This document shows, one piece after another, positions 1-8,759 of a DNA stretch of 64,000 bases; within the stretch, counting starts at the first letter, position 1, and every line of letters begins with the position of its first letter. Both the position numbers and the translations under genes were made by a program. Location of the stretch: positions 62,001 through 126,000 of the forward strand of contig JAJFLH010000027.1 of assembly GCA_021772775.1 (NCBI GenBank), written 5' to 3'. This DNA is from Mariprofundus sp. (GTDB lineage Bacteria > Pseudomonadota > Zetaproteobacteria > Mariprofundales > Mariprofundaceae). The notes beneath the pieces were generated by a model. That model made no database searches, was not told where the DNA came from, and saw only the letters and a list, made by a program, of their open reading frames with translations.

Positions 1-1
1 T

Positions 2-160
2 ATCCAGTTTCGAATCTTTGATAGCAAGCTTAGACGAAATCAATATGGGGCTAACCCAACAGCTCTACGGATTACTAATGCAAAGAGCCGTTTGTATCGT
101 TTACTGCAAATAAAGCTCACCAAATTGATTGAATCAGATACAATGGGGGGCGAAATTTGA
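2..160 (+). CDS. 3' end of an unidentified protein (partial)
   Basis: An open frame enters from the left edge and ends at a TGA at 158-160, giving the last 52 residues of a protein. The tail is basic, with a stretch reading ALRITNAKSRLYRLL that resembles the C-terminal helix-turn-helix end of some sigma-factor-like proteins, but this is too short to name a family. The next gene starts 52 bases downstream behind its own ribosome binding site. I am only moderately sure it is coding, because no start is visible. Confidence 0.4.
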   Translation: MQFRIFDSKLRRNQYGANPTALRITNAKSRLYRLLQIKLTKLIESDTMGGEI

Positions 161-212
161 GGTATAAGAACGGCTGCCGTATTGTTGATCTGTTACAGAT
201 GAGGAGAGACTC

Positions 213-1799
213 ATGAATAGATTTTATTGTCCTCGCATAGATGAGTTTACGGCAGACGCGCGGCGCTTGTTATTTCTAATCATAGCAATGCTGTTTACGC
301 TCTTTTTTCTCAACGGTTGTGCCACCAATCCTGTGACAGGAAAAAATGAGTTGATGCTTATTTCCGAATCCATGGAGCTGGAGATGGGGCAGAAGAACTA
401 TCTGCCAGCTCGTCAGATGCAGGGCGGTGATTATGTTGTTAACCCTGAAGTGACTGCTTATGTACGCGAGGTTGGTCAGAAACTTGCCGCAGTATCTGAT
501 CGTAAATTGCCCTATGAATTTAGCGTGTTGAACAACTCAGGGATTAATGCCTGGGCGATGCCGGGTGGTAAATTAGCGATTAACCGTGGTCTGTTATTGA
601 AGATGGATAGCGAAGCGGAGCTGGCTGCTGTGTTGGGGCATGAGATTGTCCATGCTGCCGCTAAACATGGTGCGCGGCAGATGCAGCAGGCCTTGTTGCT
701 GCAAGGAGCTATGATGGCAGCCACTCTTGCCATTCAAGATAGTGTCGATGATGAATCCACGCAGGCACTTGGTTTGATGGGAGCTGAAGTCGTTGCGACA
801 CTGTTAAATTCCAAGTTTAGCCGTGATGATGAGCGGCAGTCAGATCATTATGGCATGACTTATATGTCTCGGGCCGGTTACGACCCTTATGGGGCAGTAA
901 GGATGCAGGAAGTGTTATTAAACGAATCACAGGGTCAGCAAGGCGATCTGATTTCGAATATGTTCTCCAGTCATCCTCCATCTCAGGAGCGCATTAATAT
1001 CAATCGCGCTTTTGCCACTCAGCTGCCGGCAGGAAAAAATGGACGTGATGAATACCATCAAAGGTTGGCATCGCTGTTTAAGGTGGCCCCGGCTTATGCT
1101 GCGTATGATGAAGGTCAAAAAGCGATTAAAGCTAAGGATTACCACAAAGCCCGTGCGATGGCAGAACAGGCCATAAGTATTGAGCCACGTGAAGCAAAAT
1201 TCCATCTGCTGCGGGGTTCTGCTTTGGAGCATGGGCGTAACAGTAGAGCTGCGTTGGCTGCATACCGGCAAGCAGTAAATTTAAGCCCAACGTATTATGA
1301 ACCACACTTGCGGCTCGGACTGCTGCTTGATGGAATGGGTCATCGTTATCAAGCTAAACAGGCGCTGGAGAATAGTCTTCGTTTTCTTAAATCGGCTTCA
1401 GCTTTGCAGCGATTGGGCAGTTATGCTTTAGCCGATGGCAACTCTAATCTGGCACGCCAATATTTGAGAGAAGCATCTGCTAGCAATAGCCCCGATGGCC
1501 AGAAAGCCTATGCCGAACTGCTGGGCTTTGATCTGCCGGCGAATGCCGGTAATTATTTAACTGCCCAGGTTAGCCTGAGTGCTGATAACCGACTGAAATA
1601 TGTGGTGCGAAACAATACGCCATTTCCAATTTCGAATGTGATTATTCAGTCCAATGAGCCATCAGGTAGCCAGCGTCTGAGTATGAACAGTGCGATCCCT
1701 GGTTATCAAAAATCAACGCTGCTGACGAATAGAAAGCTTAAACAAGAAGAGCTCTACAGCTTTAGTGTCAATGTCATTAGTGCAAATCTGGCGAAATAA
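213..1799 (+). CDS. M48-family metalloprotease lipoprotein with TPR-like C-terminal half
   Basis: This 528-residue protein has an N-terminal hydrophobic segment ending in a lipobox-like LNGC, so it is probably a lipoprotein facing the periplasm. The zinc protease motif is HEIVH at about residues 143-147, with a probable third ligand in the DERQSDHYG segment near 206. Residues from about 290 form repeated helical units rich in A, L and Y that look like TPRs. The layout matches periplasmic M48 proteases of the BepA/YfgC type, which take part in outer-membrane protein quality control, but BepA itself is not a lipoprotein, so I give no symbol. The ATG at 213 follows a good GAGGAGAG ribosome binding site. 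The next gene begins 9 bases downstream, suggesting one envelope operon. Confidence 0.85.
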   Translation: MNRFYCPRIDEFTADARRLLFLIIAMLFTLFFLNGCATNPVTGKNELMLISESMELEMGQKNYLPARQMQGGDYVVNPEVTAYVREVGQKLAAVSDRKLPYEFSVLNNSGINAWAMPGGKLAINRGLLLKMDSEAELAAVLGHEIVHAAAKHGARQMQQALLLQGAMMAATLAIQDSVDDESTQALGLMGAEVVATLLNSKFSRDDERQSDHYGMTYMSRAGYDPYGAVRMQEVLLNESQGQQGDLISNMFSSHPPSQERININRAFATQLPAGKNGRDEYHQRLASLFKVAPAYAAYDEGQKAIKAKDYHKARAMAEQAISIEPREAKFHLLRGSALEHGRNSRAALAAYRQAVNLSPTYYEPHLRLGLLLDGMGHRYQAKQALENSLRFLKSASALQRLGSYALADGNSNLARQYLREASASNSPDGQKAYAELLGFDLPANAGNYLTAQVSLSADNRLKYVVRNNTPFPISNVIIQSNEPSGSQRLSMNSAIPGYQKSTLLTNRKLKQEELYSFSVNVISANLAK

Positions 1800-1808
1800 A
1801 ATACCACG

Positions 1809-4800
1809 ATGATATTCCGCCGAATGATTCCTCTGTTGCTGATTGTGCTGCTTTTATCAGGCACATGGCTTACGGCTCCCTTGTGGTTATCGAAAACGGT
1901 AGAATATATTTTAACTGACCAACAATGCAGTGAAGCTGTGGTTGATCTTGAATCCGTTGGTTGGAATAGCAGCCAGATCAACAGGCTCTATTGCAAGGAT
2001 CGTCAAGGCTCGCTGGAGATTGATCTCACAGATGCTGTGGTTCACTACAGATTTTCAGAGCTGCTGGAAAAACGAATAGGGCATATCAAGCTGGATAGTA
2101 TCGCCATTCAGCTGCGCCCCTCTTTAGAGAGTACGTCTAAGGCCGCACCCTTGCTTACTACTCCGGCACTCATACTCGAAGCGTTGCCACTCTCCAGTTT
2201 TGAAATCAAACATATTTCTCTGCAGCGTCAAAACCAGTCTAGAGAGATTTTGCAGGAGTTGAGTGGCAAGGCCAGATACTCGGCACAGGGTTTATCACTG
2301 GAGTTACATGAGGAGTCATATCTGCAGGGGTTGCAGGTAAGCGTTGACCTGGATAAAAAAAATGGCATTCGAACGACGATCCAGCAAGGCGATAGATCTA
2401 TTCTTAAAGCTGATTCAACCATGCATAAAACAGCTGATGGGATTTTAATTAAAGGCATTGCAGATATAGAGCTGGCTCCACTTTCAGCAGCACTTAAACC
2501 ATGGCTAAAGCTGCCAGACCAGCAGCTGAAGGGGCGATTGCACTCTGCCTGGCAGGTTTCATTGCCTGTGCAGTCAAATAAACCACTTATGCAACAATTG
2601 GATGTAAGCTCGACGTTTACGTTGGATTTCAGCCTGAATCGGCCGGATTTGGGTCCGAGCCAGGGGCATGTGAATCTGGGCCTGACATATAAGCAAGGTC
2701 TGGGCAGATGGACTATTGCTGAGCAGTCGCTGCTAAGTTTTGGTGATAAGCAAAAAACCACTGTCGATATATCAAAGCTTTCAGGCTCATTCGGAGTTGC
2801 TGAATCTGGCTGGCATGCATCGATTGCTGATAAAAGTGAGTTGCATCTAATAAATATTCATATCGACGATATCTTCATGCCTGCTCTGCAGCTTAAAACG
2901 GAGACAGCAGTAGAGTTTACAGGGGGCTCAAAAGAGGGCATTCAACTTGTGGAGAAGGCTGCCATGACCGTGGTTCTTCCACTTTTGCAGGTGCATAAGA
3001 AGACTGACATAGAAGTAGTGCGGATAAATCTCACTTTGCATAAGAGCAATCGAGTCATTGCGGAGCTGTATCAGGGCAGAAAGTTGCTTCTTAAGACAGC
3101 TGCTAGCATGCGCAAAACAGATAGCGCTACCTCAGTTGATGGCGAAGCCGATTTTAAACTTGGGCCGCTTTCTACACTGCTTAAACCGTGGATAAATATG
3201 GCAGAATATAAGCTGGCGGGGGATCTCTACTCTAGGTGGAAGTTCTCGTTGCCAAGGCAGCCTGAAGCAGTAAAGAGGCCGTTGTTACAACAGCTTAAGG
3301 CGAGTGCGGCATGCACGTTAGATGTTGCATTGAAGGCGCCAAATTTAACTTCGAGCCGTGGCACTGTGCAACTCAATCTAGAATATGACCAGGGTGAGGG
3401 GAGCTGGGCATTGGCTAAAGGCTCACAATTCAGTGTTGGTCAGAAGCCAAAAATGAAGGTCTCTCTTTCAAAGCTCTCAGGCTCATTCCGTCATGTCGAT
3501 CCAGGTTGGCAGTTCTTTGTTGCAAAGAACAGTCATCTGCAAGTGAATAATATGCTTAGCAATGAGATCTCTATCCCTTACTTTCAAATGAATGTGAGCG
3601 CGCCCGTGAAGGTGTCGCTAAACTCGAAAAAAGGCATGAAAATGCTGCAAAGGGCCAAGTTGAGAGTGGTTTTGCCAAGCGTACAGTGGCAACAGAACAA
3701 TCTGCTTAGCCGAGAGGTAACGCTTACGATTGATCGGGGTAGCGTGCTCTCGCCATCAGGCAGCTTTACTGCCAGTGGTGTCAACTATATCTCACCAGCA
3801 GTAAAGCTGCCTAAAATGAGTGTTTCCGGCAGATACAAGCTCTCCGCTAAGAAGATTTCAGTGACAGGTGAGATGGATGCTCATGATGTAGCGGTTCGCT
3901 TGAACTGGAAGTTGAAACATCACTTCATCCGTCAGTCAGGTCTGCTGGATTTCACATTCAAACCGCTGCTTTTTGGTGAGGCTGGTATTGATCTCTCCAA
4001 AATCGTCGATGGTCAGGCTGAATATGCGATTGATGATGGCGTCGTGGATTTCAATGGTCTGGTACAGTGGCAAAAAGCTGAAGGAGAAGAGAAACTCAAG
4101 CTTAAACCTCTGTTTAATCTGGGCTTGTCAAATCTCAAAGGCCATTATAAAACGAATCAGTTTGCAGGACTAAATGGGAAGCTCTTTATTACAGGCGATG
4201 AGGAGAAATTAATTGTGGCACCCTCCGCCCTGTCACTGGAGAGCCTATCTGCCGGAGTGCCAATCAATCATATCAGTATGAATGTTGCTCTGAGTTATCC
4301 CCTGCAAGGTTTGCCGGCGCTGGAGATCAATCAATTCAGAGCCGAAGCTTTGGGCGGATTGATTTCAAGTCAACAGATCTCTATTGATCTTGCTCGGGCC
4401 AGTAACCCGTTTGTGGTGAAGCTTGAGCATATGGATGCAGGCCAGATCGCTAATATCAGGCAACAGGAGGGTCTGTACGTCAAGGGTATGCTCGATGGTG
4501 AGCTTCCCTTTGATTGGGGCAGTAATGGGCTGAAGATGATCACCGGAGAGCTGCAATCGACACCTGCAGGCGGCTTGATCCGTTATCAGGGTACGGAGTC
4601 TGTGCGTCAGCTCGCAGCGACCGACAATGCCACTAAAATGGTGTTGGATATTATGAATAACTTTCATTACAGGCAGTTGAAGCTTGGGGCTAACTATATG
4701 CCTGATGGTGAGCTGAAGGTGAGTATTAAACTTAAAGGCAGTAACCCTGAGTATGAACAGGGCAGGGCTGTTGAGTTTAATTTTAATATTGAAGAGAATA

Positions 4801-4889
4801 TTCTGCAGCTGCTGCAAGGCTTGAGAATGGCGGGTACAGTGAGTGGTGCGCTTGAAGAGAAAGTGCAAAAAACACTACAACAGGAGTAA
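1809..4889 (+). CDS. ydbH: YdbH-family AsmA-like intermembrane lipid transport protein
   Basis: The 1026-residue protein has one N-terminal membrane segment (about residues 7-27) followed by a long beta-rich periplasmic region. The C-terminal part (for example GLLSSQQISIDL-like and DMNNFHYRQLKL-like stretches) is typical of the YdbH/DUF748-like AsmA clade. It is followed by ynbE and ydbL homologues exactly as in enterobacteria, where YdbH is one of three redundant bridges carrying phospholipids to the outer membrane. E. coli YdbH is about 880 residues. The extra length here comes from an internal tandem duplication: residues near 218-445 (from about base 2460) are repeated from about base 3148, with matching starts (PLSAALKPWL and PLSTLLKPWI). 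The start ATG at 1809 has only a weak ribosome binding site and may depend on the upstream gene. Confidence 0.85.
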   Translation: MIFRRMIPLLLIVLLLSGTWLTAPLWLSKTVEYILTDQQCSEAVVDLESVGWNSSQINRLYCKDRQGSLEIDLTDAVVHYRFSELLEKRIGHIKLDSIAIQLRPSLESTSKAAPLLTTPALILEALPLSSFEIKHISLQRQNQSREILQELSGKARYSAQGLSLELHEESYLQGLQVSVDLDKKNGIRTTIQQGDRSILKADSTMHKTADGILIKGIADIELAPLSAALKPWLKLPDQQLKGRLHSAWQVSLPVQSNKPLMQQLDVSSTFTLDFSLNRPDLGPSQGHVNLGLTYKQGLGRWTIAEQSLLSFGDKQKTTVDISKLSGSFGVAESGWHASIADKSELHLINIHIDDIFMPALQLKTETAVEFTGGSKEGIQLVEKAAMTVVLPLLQVHKKTDIEVVRINLTLHKSNRVIAELYQGRKLLLKTAASMRKTDSATSVDGEADFKLGPLSTLLKPWINMAEYKLAGDLYSRWKFSLPRQPEAVKRPLLQQLKASAACTLDVALKAPNLTSSRGTVQLNLEYDQGEGSWALAKGSQFSVGQKPKMKVSLSKLSGSFRHVDPGWQFFVAKNSHLQVNNMLSNEISIPYFQMNVSAPVKVSLNSKKGMKMLQRAKLRVVLPSVQWQQNNLLSREVTLTIDRGSVLSPSGSFTASGVNYISPAVKLPKMSVSGRYKLSAKKISVTGEMDAHDVAVRLNWKLKHHFIRQSGLLDFTFKPLLFGEAGIDLSKIVDGQAEYAIDDGVVDFNGLVQWQKAEGEEKLKLKPLFNLGLSNLKGHYKTNQFAGLNGKLFITGDEEKLIVAPSALSLESLSAGVPINHISMNVALSYPLQGLPALEINQFRAEALGGLISSQQISIDLARASNPFVVKLEHMDAGQIANIRQQEGLYVKGMLDGELPFDWGSNGLKMITGELQSTPAGGLIRYQGTESVRQLAATDNATKMVLDIMNNFHYRQLKLGANYMPDGELKVSIKLKGSNPEYEQGRAVEFNFNIEENILQLLQGLRMAGTVSGALEEKVQKTLQQE

Positions 4890-4956
4890 TTGTTCAAATA
4901 GACATATGGGTGAATAGATTCTACGATATGCAAAGATAAGTACCGAGGTGAAGTTA

Positions 4957-5154
4957 ATGCGCAGCTATATTCGTACTCCCCTAATGTTAGTCATGCTGCC
5001 CTGTGTGATGGCAGCATGCAGTCCAACGGTGACGATTGCACCTCCTGACAAACCCATTACGATCAATATGAATATCAAAATTGAGCATGAAATCAGTGTG
5101 AAAGTAGATAAAGAGTTGGAAAATGTCCTGTCTGAAGACAGCGGCCTGTTCTGA
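4957..5154 (+). CDS. ynbE: YnbE-like outer-membrane lipoprotein
   Basis: A 65-residue lipoprotein with a signal segment ending in MAAC, then a short conserved body (TVTIAPPDKPITINMNIKIE, followed by a VDKEL end) that is diagnostic of YnbE. In E. coli YnbE sits in the outer membrane, is thought to stack by beta-strand addition and contacts YdbH, completing the lipid bridge. I chose the ATG at 4957 rather than the GTG at 4948, because the GAGGTG at 4945-4950 is then a correctly spaced ribosome binding site. The position between ydbH and ydbL supports the call strongly. Confidence 0.9.
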   Translation: MRSYIRTPLMLVMLPCVMAACSPTVTIAPPDKPITINMNIKIEHEISVKVDKELENVLSEDSGLF

Positions 5155-5168
5155 GTAAGGAGTTAGAG

Positions 5169-5522
5169 ATGCGAGGCAAACATATTATTTTCCGTTTAAT
5201 GGCTGCGTTGGCAGTGAGTCTAACCATGATGGTGGCAGGCGTAGGTAGTGCTTGGTCGGCGGATCTTCGCAGTGCCAAAGCTGCTGGTCAGATTGGTGAG
5301 CAGCCCAATGGTTACCTGGGTATCGTGACTTCTGCTTCGGGCGATGTTCAAGCTCTGGTTAAGACGATTAACCTGAAACGCAAGGATGTATACCAAAAAA
5401 TTGCCGGTAAAAACGGCACATCTCTGAATGCCGTTGAGCAGATGGCTGGTAAAAAAGCAATGGCTAAAACGCCGTCAGGACAGTTTGTTCGCTCAGCATC
5501 GGGAGCATGGCAGAGGAAATAA
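5169..5522 (+). CDS. ydbL: YdbL family (DUF1318) periplasmic protein
   Basis: A 117-residue secreted protein with a signal peptide ending near GSAWSA, followed by the DUF1318 pattern: an LRSAKAAGQIGEQPNGYLG block, a VNLKRK-like helix (here TINLKRKDVYQKIA) and GTSLNAVEQMAGKKA. In E. coli YdbL is a periplasmic factor that acts on the YdbH-YnbE bridge and appears to limit excessive YnbE polymerisation. The AAGGAG just upstream of the ATG and the 14-base gap from ynbE show it is the third gene of the operon. A terminator follows immediately. Confidence 0.9.
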   Translation: MRGKHIIFRLMAALAVSLTMMVAGVGSAWSADLRSAKAAGQIGEQPNGYLGIVTSASGDVQALVKTINLKRKDVYQKIAGKNGTSLNAVEQMAGKKAMAKTPSGQFVRSASGAWQRK

Positions 5523-5524
5523 CA

Positions 5525-5547
5525 GGGCTTTTCAAAAAGCCTTTTTT
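5525..5547 (+). terminator. Terminator of the ydbH-ynbE-ydbL operon
   Basis: A GGCTTT...AAAGCC hairpin is followed by six Ts, directly after the ydbL stop codon. It separates the envelope operon from the aminotransferase gene. Confidence 0.75.
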
Positions 5548-5637
5548 GAGCTTGCTCAGGCATGTCTGAGTAGATTTAAGTTTAGTCCGACAGCCTCCTA
5601 TGCAGCATTTATCCAGGACTCTTGCTATCCTCCGCCC

Positions 5638-6786
5638 ATGCGCAGGATAGATAAAATAGAACCGTTTCGGGTGATGCAGTTGCTTGAACGGGCCAAAGAG
5701 CTGGAAGCATCGGGTCGCAAGATCATTCATATGGAGATCGGTGAGCCGGATTTCCCCACGCCCGCATCGGTGATCGAAGCGGCGCATCAACGCTTGGATG
5801 GGGGCGATAACTTTTATACCCCTTCAACCGGTAATCCGCAGCTGCAAACAGCCTTGTCTGATTGGTATCAAAGAGAATATGGTGTTGATGTTGCAGCTGA
5901 ACGTATTTTAATCACCCCAGGCACTTCGGGGGCATTTAGTCTGCTCTATGCTGTGCTGCTGGAGGCAGGGGAGTCGGTGCTGTTGTCTGATCCGGGCTAT
6001 CCCTGTCAGCGTAACTTTATCCGTTTGGCCGGTGCTGAACCCATCAATGTGCCGGTTGGCCCGGAGAGTAAATATCATCTCTCCGCCGCTCTGTTTGAGC
6101 AGCACTGGCAGCAGAATACACGCGCTGCCGTGGTCATTAACCCATCCAATCCGACCGGTACAATGATTGATGATAAGCAGTTGGAAAAGCTTGCGCTATC
6201 TTGCCGTGAGCGGGGTGGTTATCTGATCTCAGATGAGCTCTACCATGGTTTGAGCTATGGTGTGAAATCACGTAGTGCACTTGAGTTTGATGATCATGCG
6301 GTTGTGGTGAATGGTTTTTCGAAACGCTGGGCTATGACCGGCTGGCGCCTTGGTTGGGTGATTGTGCCTGAAACACTGATCAATGCCTGTCGGCGGGTGA
6401 TGCAGAATATCTTTATTGCAGCTCCAACACTCTCTCAACATGTCGGTATCACAGCTTTGCAGGCTGAAGAAGAAACAGAAGCGATGCGATGCGCTTATGA
6501 TGAGCGCCGCAGCCTGTTACTGGCGGCTCTTCCCAAACTCGGTTTTGATATTGTGGTGGAGCCTCAGGGGGCTTTTTATATTTATGCCAATGTGAGTCGC
6601 ATTACCGATAATGCCAAATTGTTCTGCTGGGATATGCTGGAACAGGCGGGGGTAGCGATTACGCAGGGAGAGGACTTTGGCGTTTACCGGGCTGATAGCC
6701 ATGTGCGCTTCTCTTATGCTGCCAGTTTGGATGATATCCGAGAGGGAGTTCGTCGCATTGAAAATTATTTAAAGGTCGTTGAATGA
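5638..6786 (+). CDS. Pyridoxal-phosphate aminotransferase, class I/II
   Basis: A 382-residue fold-type I aminotransferase. Visible family marks are GEPDFPTP near the N-terminus, the NPSNPTGT loop, SDELYHGL and the cofactor-binding lysine in GFSKRWAMTGWRLGW. It would transfer an amino group between an amino acid and a 2-oxo acid in the cytoplasm. The substrate cannot be read from sequence; aspartate- or alanine-type use is possible. The frame stays open upstream to 5428, but homology begins at the ATG at 5638 (MRRIDKIEPFRVM), and the earlier stretch overlaps ydbL and its terminator. No good ribosome binding site precedes it. It ends one base before pdxB, so the two are probably cotranscribed. 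Confidence 0.9.
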   Translation: MRRIDKIEPFRVMQLLERAKELEASGRKIIHMEIGEPDFPTPASVIEAAHQRLDGGDNFYTPSTGNPQLQTALSDWYQREYGVDVAAERILITPGTSGAFSLLYAVLLEAGESVLLSDPGYPCQRNFIRLAGAEPINVPVGPESKYHLSAALFEQHWQQNTRAAVVINPSNPTGTMIDDKQLEKLALSCRERGGYLISDELYHGLSYGVKSRSALEFDDHAVVVNGFSKRWAMTGWRLGWVIVPETLINACRRVMQNIFIAAPTLSQHVGITALQAEEETEAMRCAYDERRSLLLAALPKLGFDIVVEPQGAFYIYANVSRITDNAKLFCWDMLEQAGVAITQGEDFGVYRADSHVRFSYAASLDDIREGVRRIENYLKVVE

Positions 6787-6787
6787 G

Positions 6788-7957
6788 ATGAAAGCTAAAC
6801 TGAAAATTATTGCAGATGCGCATATCTGGGCTGTTCAATCGGCCTTTTCCGAGCTGCCGGGTTTTGATGTGGATTTGTGCGTGTTGGAAAACAAGCAGAT
6901 CACGCGAGAAATATTGAGTGATGCAGATATCCTGCTGACGCGTTCATCAACGCGAGTGAATGCTGATCTATTGGATCAAAGCTCTGTTCGCTTCGCTGCT
7001 ACGGCCACCATTGGTGATGACCATTATGATAAAACCTGGCTGGATGAGCAGGATATTGGTTGGGCCAATGCGGCAGGTTCTTCGACCGGCTCGGTATTAG
7101 AATATATGATGACTGTGCTGCTTGATCTACAGATGCGTGGCTGCATCGCTATCCCGGATACGACCATCGGCATCATTGGTGCGGGACGCATTGGTGGAGC
7201 TTTGTCCACGTTGTGTGAAAAGCTGGGTATGAGGGTGCTGTTGAATGATCCGCCGAGAGCACGTCGGGAGGGTGGTGAGCTTTTTGTCAGCTTGGATGAA
7301 GCGCTGGAAACAGCGGATCTGCTCAGTATTCATACACCCTTGATTCAGCATGGTGAGGATAAAACAGTGCATCTGCTATCCTATTCGCAGCTGGATGGAT
7401 TTAAGGGCAAGGGCATCATCAATGCCGCGCGTGGTAAATGTGTGGATAATGATGCCCTGTGTGATTGGTTGGATAAATCGGACGGTCGTTTTGCTGTGCT
7501 TGATTGTTGGGAGAGTGAGCCTGCACCGCTCGCTCGCTTGATCAATCACCCAGGTTTAGCCATAGCGACACCCCATATCGCCGGTCATTCAGTTGAGGGA
7601 AAAGCCGCCAATACGCAGTATATTTACAATGCGTTATGTCAGTTTCTGGAGGTACTACCGGCATGGGATATGCATGATGTGCTACCTGACTACCCCGCCT
7701 GTCAGACGTTTTCAGTACAGCTTGGAATGTGGTCAACACTGCATGCGGTAGCCACTTCATTGTATACGATTGCAGATGATGATGCAGTGATGCGAGTGTG
7801 GGCTAATGTTGGGGCTGAAGAGCGGGCAAAATTATTTGCACTGTATCGTCGCCACTACCCGGCTAGACGAGCCTGGCAGCATGCGCCGGTTTCAATTGCA
7901 GATGCTGATGCAAGCGTGCTGCAGATGGCACAAGCCATCGGCATAAAAATTATATAA
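6788..7957 (+). CDS. pdxB: Erythronate-4-phosphate dehydrogenase
   Basis: A 389-residue D-2-hydroxyacid dehydrogenase that oxidises 4-phosphoerythronate in the DXP-dependent route to pyridoxal 5'-phosphate. The nucleotide-binding GIIGAGRIGG motif is near residue 120. The catalytic triad segments are NAARGKCVDNDAL (Arg), CWESEPAP (Glu) and TPHIAGHSVEGK (His). The GHSVEGKA signature and the extended C-terminal dimerisation domain separate PdxB from serine dehydrogenases. I chose the ATG at 6788 over the in-frame TTG at 6779. It lies directly behind an aminotransferase gene; a functional link through PLP is possible but not shown. Confidence 0.9.
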   Translation: MKAKLKIIADAHIWAVQSAFSELPGFDVDLCVLENKQITREILSDADILLTRSSTRVNADLLDQSSVRFAATATIGDDHYDKTWLDEQDIGWANAAGSSTGSVLEYMMTVLLDLQMRGCIAIPDTTIGIIGAGRIGGALSTLCEKLGMRVLLNDPPRARREGGELFVSLDEALETADLLSIHTPLIQHGEDKTVHLLSYSQLDGFKGKGIINAARGKCVDNDALCDWLDKSDGRFAVLDCWESEPAPLARLINHPGLAIATPHIAGHSVEGKAANTQYIYNALCQFLEVLPAWDMHDVLPDYPACQTFSVQLGMWSTLHAVATSLYTIADDDAVMRVWANVGAEERAKLFALYRRHYPARRAWQHAPVSIADADASVLQMAQAIGIKII

Positions 7958-7967
7958 GGTTGTGTCC

Positions 7968-8507
7968 ATGAATATTTCAAAAAACCATCTGGTTTGGATG
8001 GATCTGGAAATGACAGGTCTTGATCCCGATCAGGAAACCATTATCGAAATCGCTACGATTATAACCGATAGTGAAATGAATATTATTGCCGAAGGTCCCT
8101 GTATGGCGATTCATCAGCCTGATCCTATTCTTGATGCGATGGATGAGTGGAATACCACCCATCATGGTGCATCCGGATTAACTACTAGGGTGAAAGCATC
8201 TGAGATTACGATGCGCGAGGCCGAAACCCGGACATTGGACTTCATCAAGCAATATGTGCCTGAAGGTGTGTCGCCGTTATGTGGTAATTCTGTGCATCAG
8301 GATCGTCGTTTCCTGGTGCCTTATATGCCTGAATTGGAAGTGTATCTGCATTATCGCAATATCGATGTCAGCACTATCAAAGAGTTATCGAGACGCTGGT
8401 ATCCTAAAATGCGGGCGCCTCGCAAGCAGGCTGTTCATATGGCTCTGGTCGATATCCGGGAATCGATTGATGAACTGGTTTGGTACAGGCAGCACCTGTT
8501 CCGTTAA
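7968..8507 (+). CDS. orn: Oligoribonuclease
   Basis: A 179-residue DEDDh 3'-5' exonuclease that degrades di- to pentanucleotides at the end of RNA turnover, including pGpG from cyclic di-GMP breakdown. The motifs are clear: WMDLEMTGLD (DxE), CGNSVHQDRRF and the final H-x4-D in HMALVDIRES. The ATG at 7968 sits seven bases after AAGGT; an in-frame GTG at 7962 is less well placed. A GGDEF cyclase is encoded elsewhere in the window, so the cell probably needs pGpG removal. Confidence 0.95.
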   Translation: MNISKNHLVWMDLEMTGLDPDQETIIEIATIITDSEMNIIAEGPCMAIHQPDPILDAMDEWNTTHHGASGLTTRVKASEITMREAETRTLDFIKQYVPEGVSPLCGNSVHQDRRFLVPYMPELEVYLHYRNIDVSTIKELSRRWYPKMRAPRKQAVHMALVDIRESIDELVWYRQHLFR

Positions 8508-8560
8508 ACGCGGCTCCTGGATGGCTGTAACAGTATGATCGATTAATACTTGGCGTTTAA
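8504..8560. repeat. 8-bp perfect inverted repeat after orn
   Basis: TTAAACGC at 8504-8511 is mirrored by GCGTTTAA at 8553-8560, with 41 bases between. The left arm overlaps the orn stop codon. There is no T tract, so it is not a standard terminator. The rest of the 252-base gap before dnaE shows no gene. Confidence 0.4.
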
Positions 8561-8759
8561 AGCTTGACCACAAATAGCCTTGGCTCTCCTCTCCGAGTAT
8601 GCATCTGACTTAGATGTTTGTATAAGCGCTTATAAATCTGTGTCCATCTGCGTCAAGGTGAATTGCACACAAGAGAGGGTGCCTTGGGGCAGCATCTGTG
8701 GTTTCACAGCCTGTTTTCTGAGAGATGCAAAAAGTGATGGTCGAGGGTAAACTCGCGGC

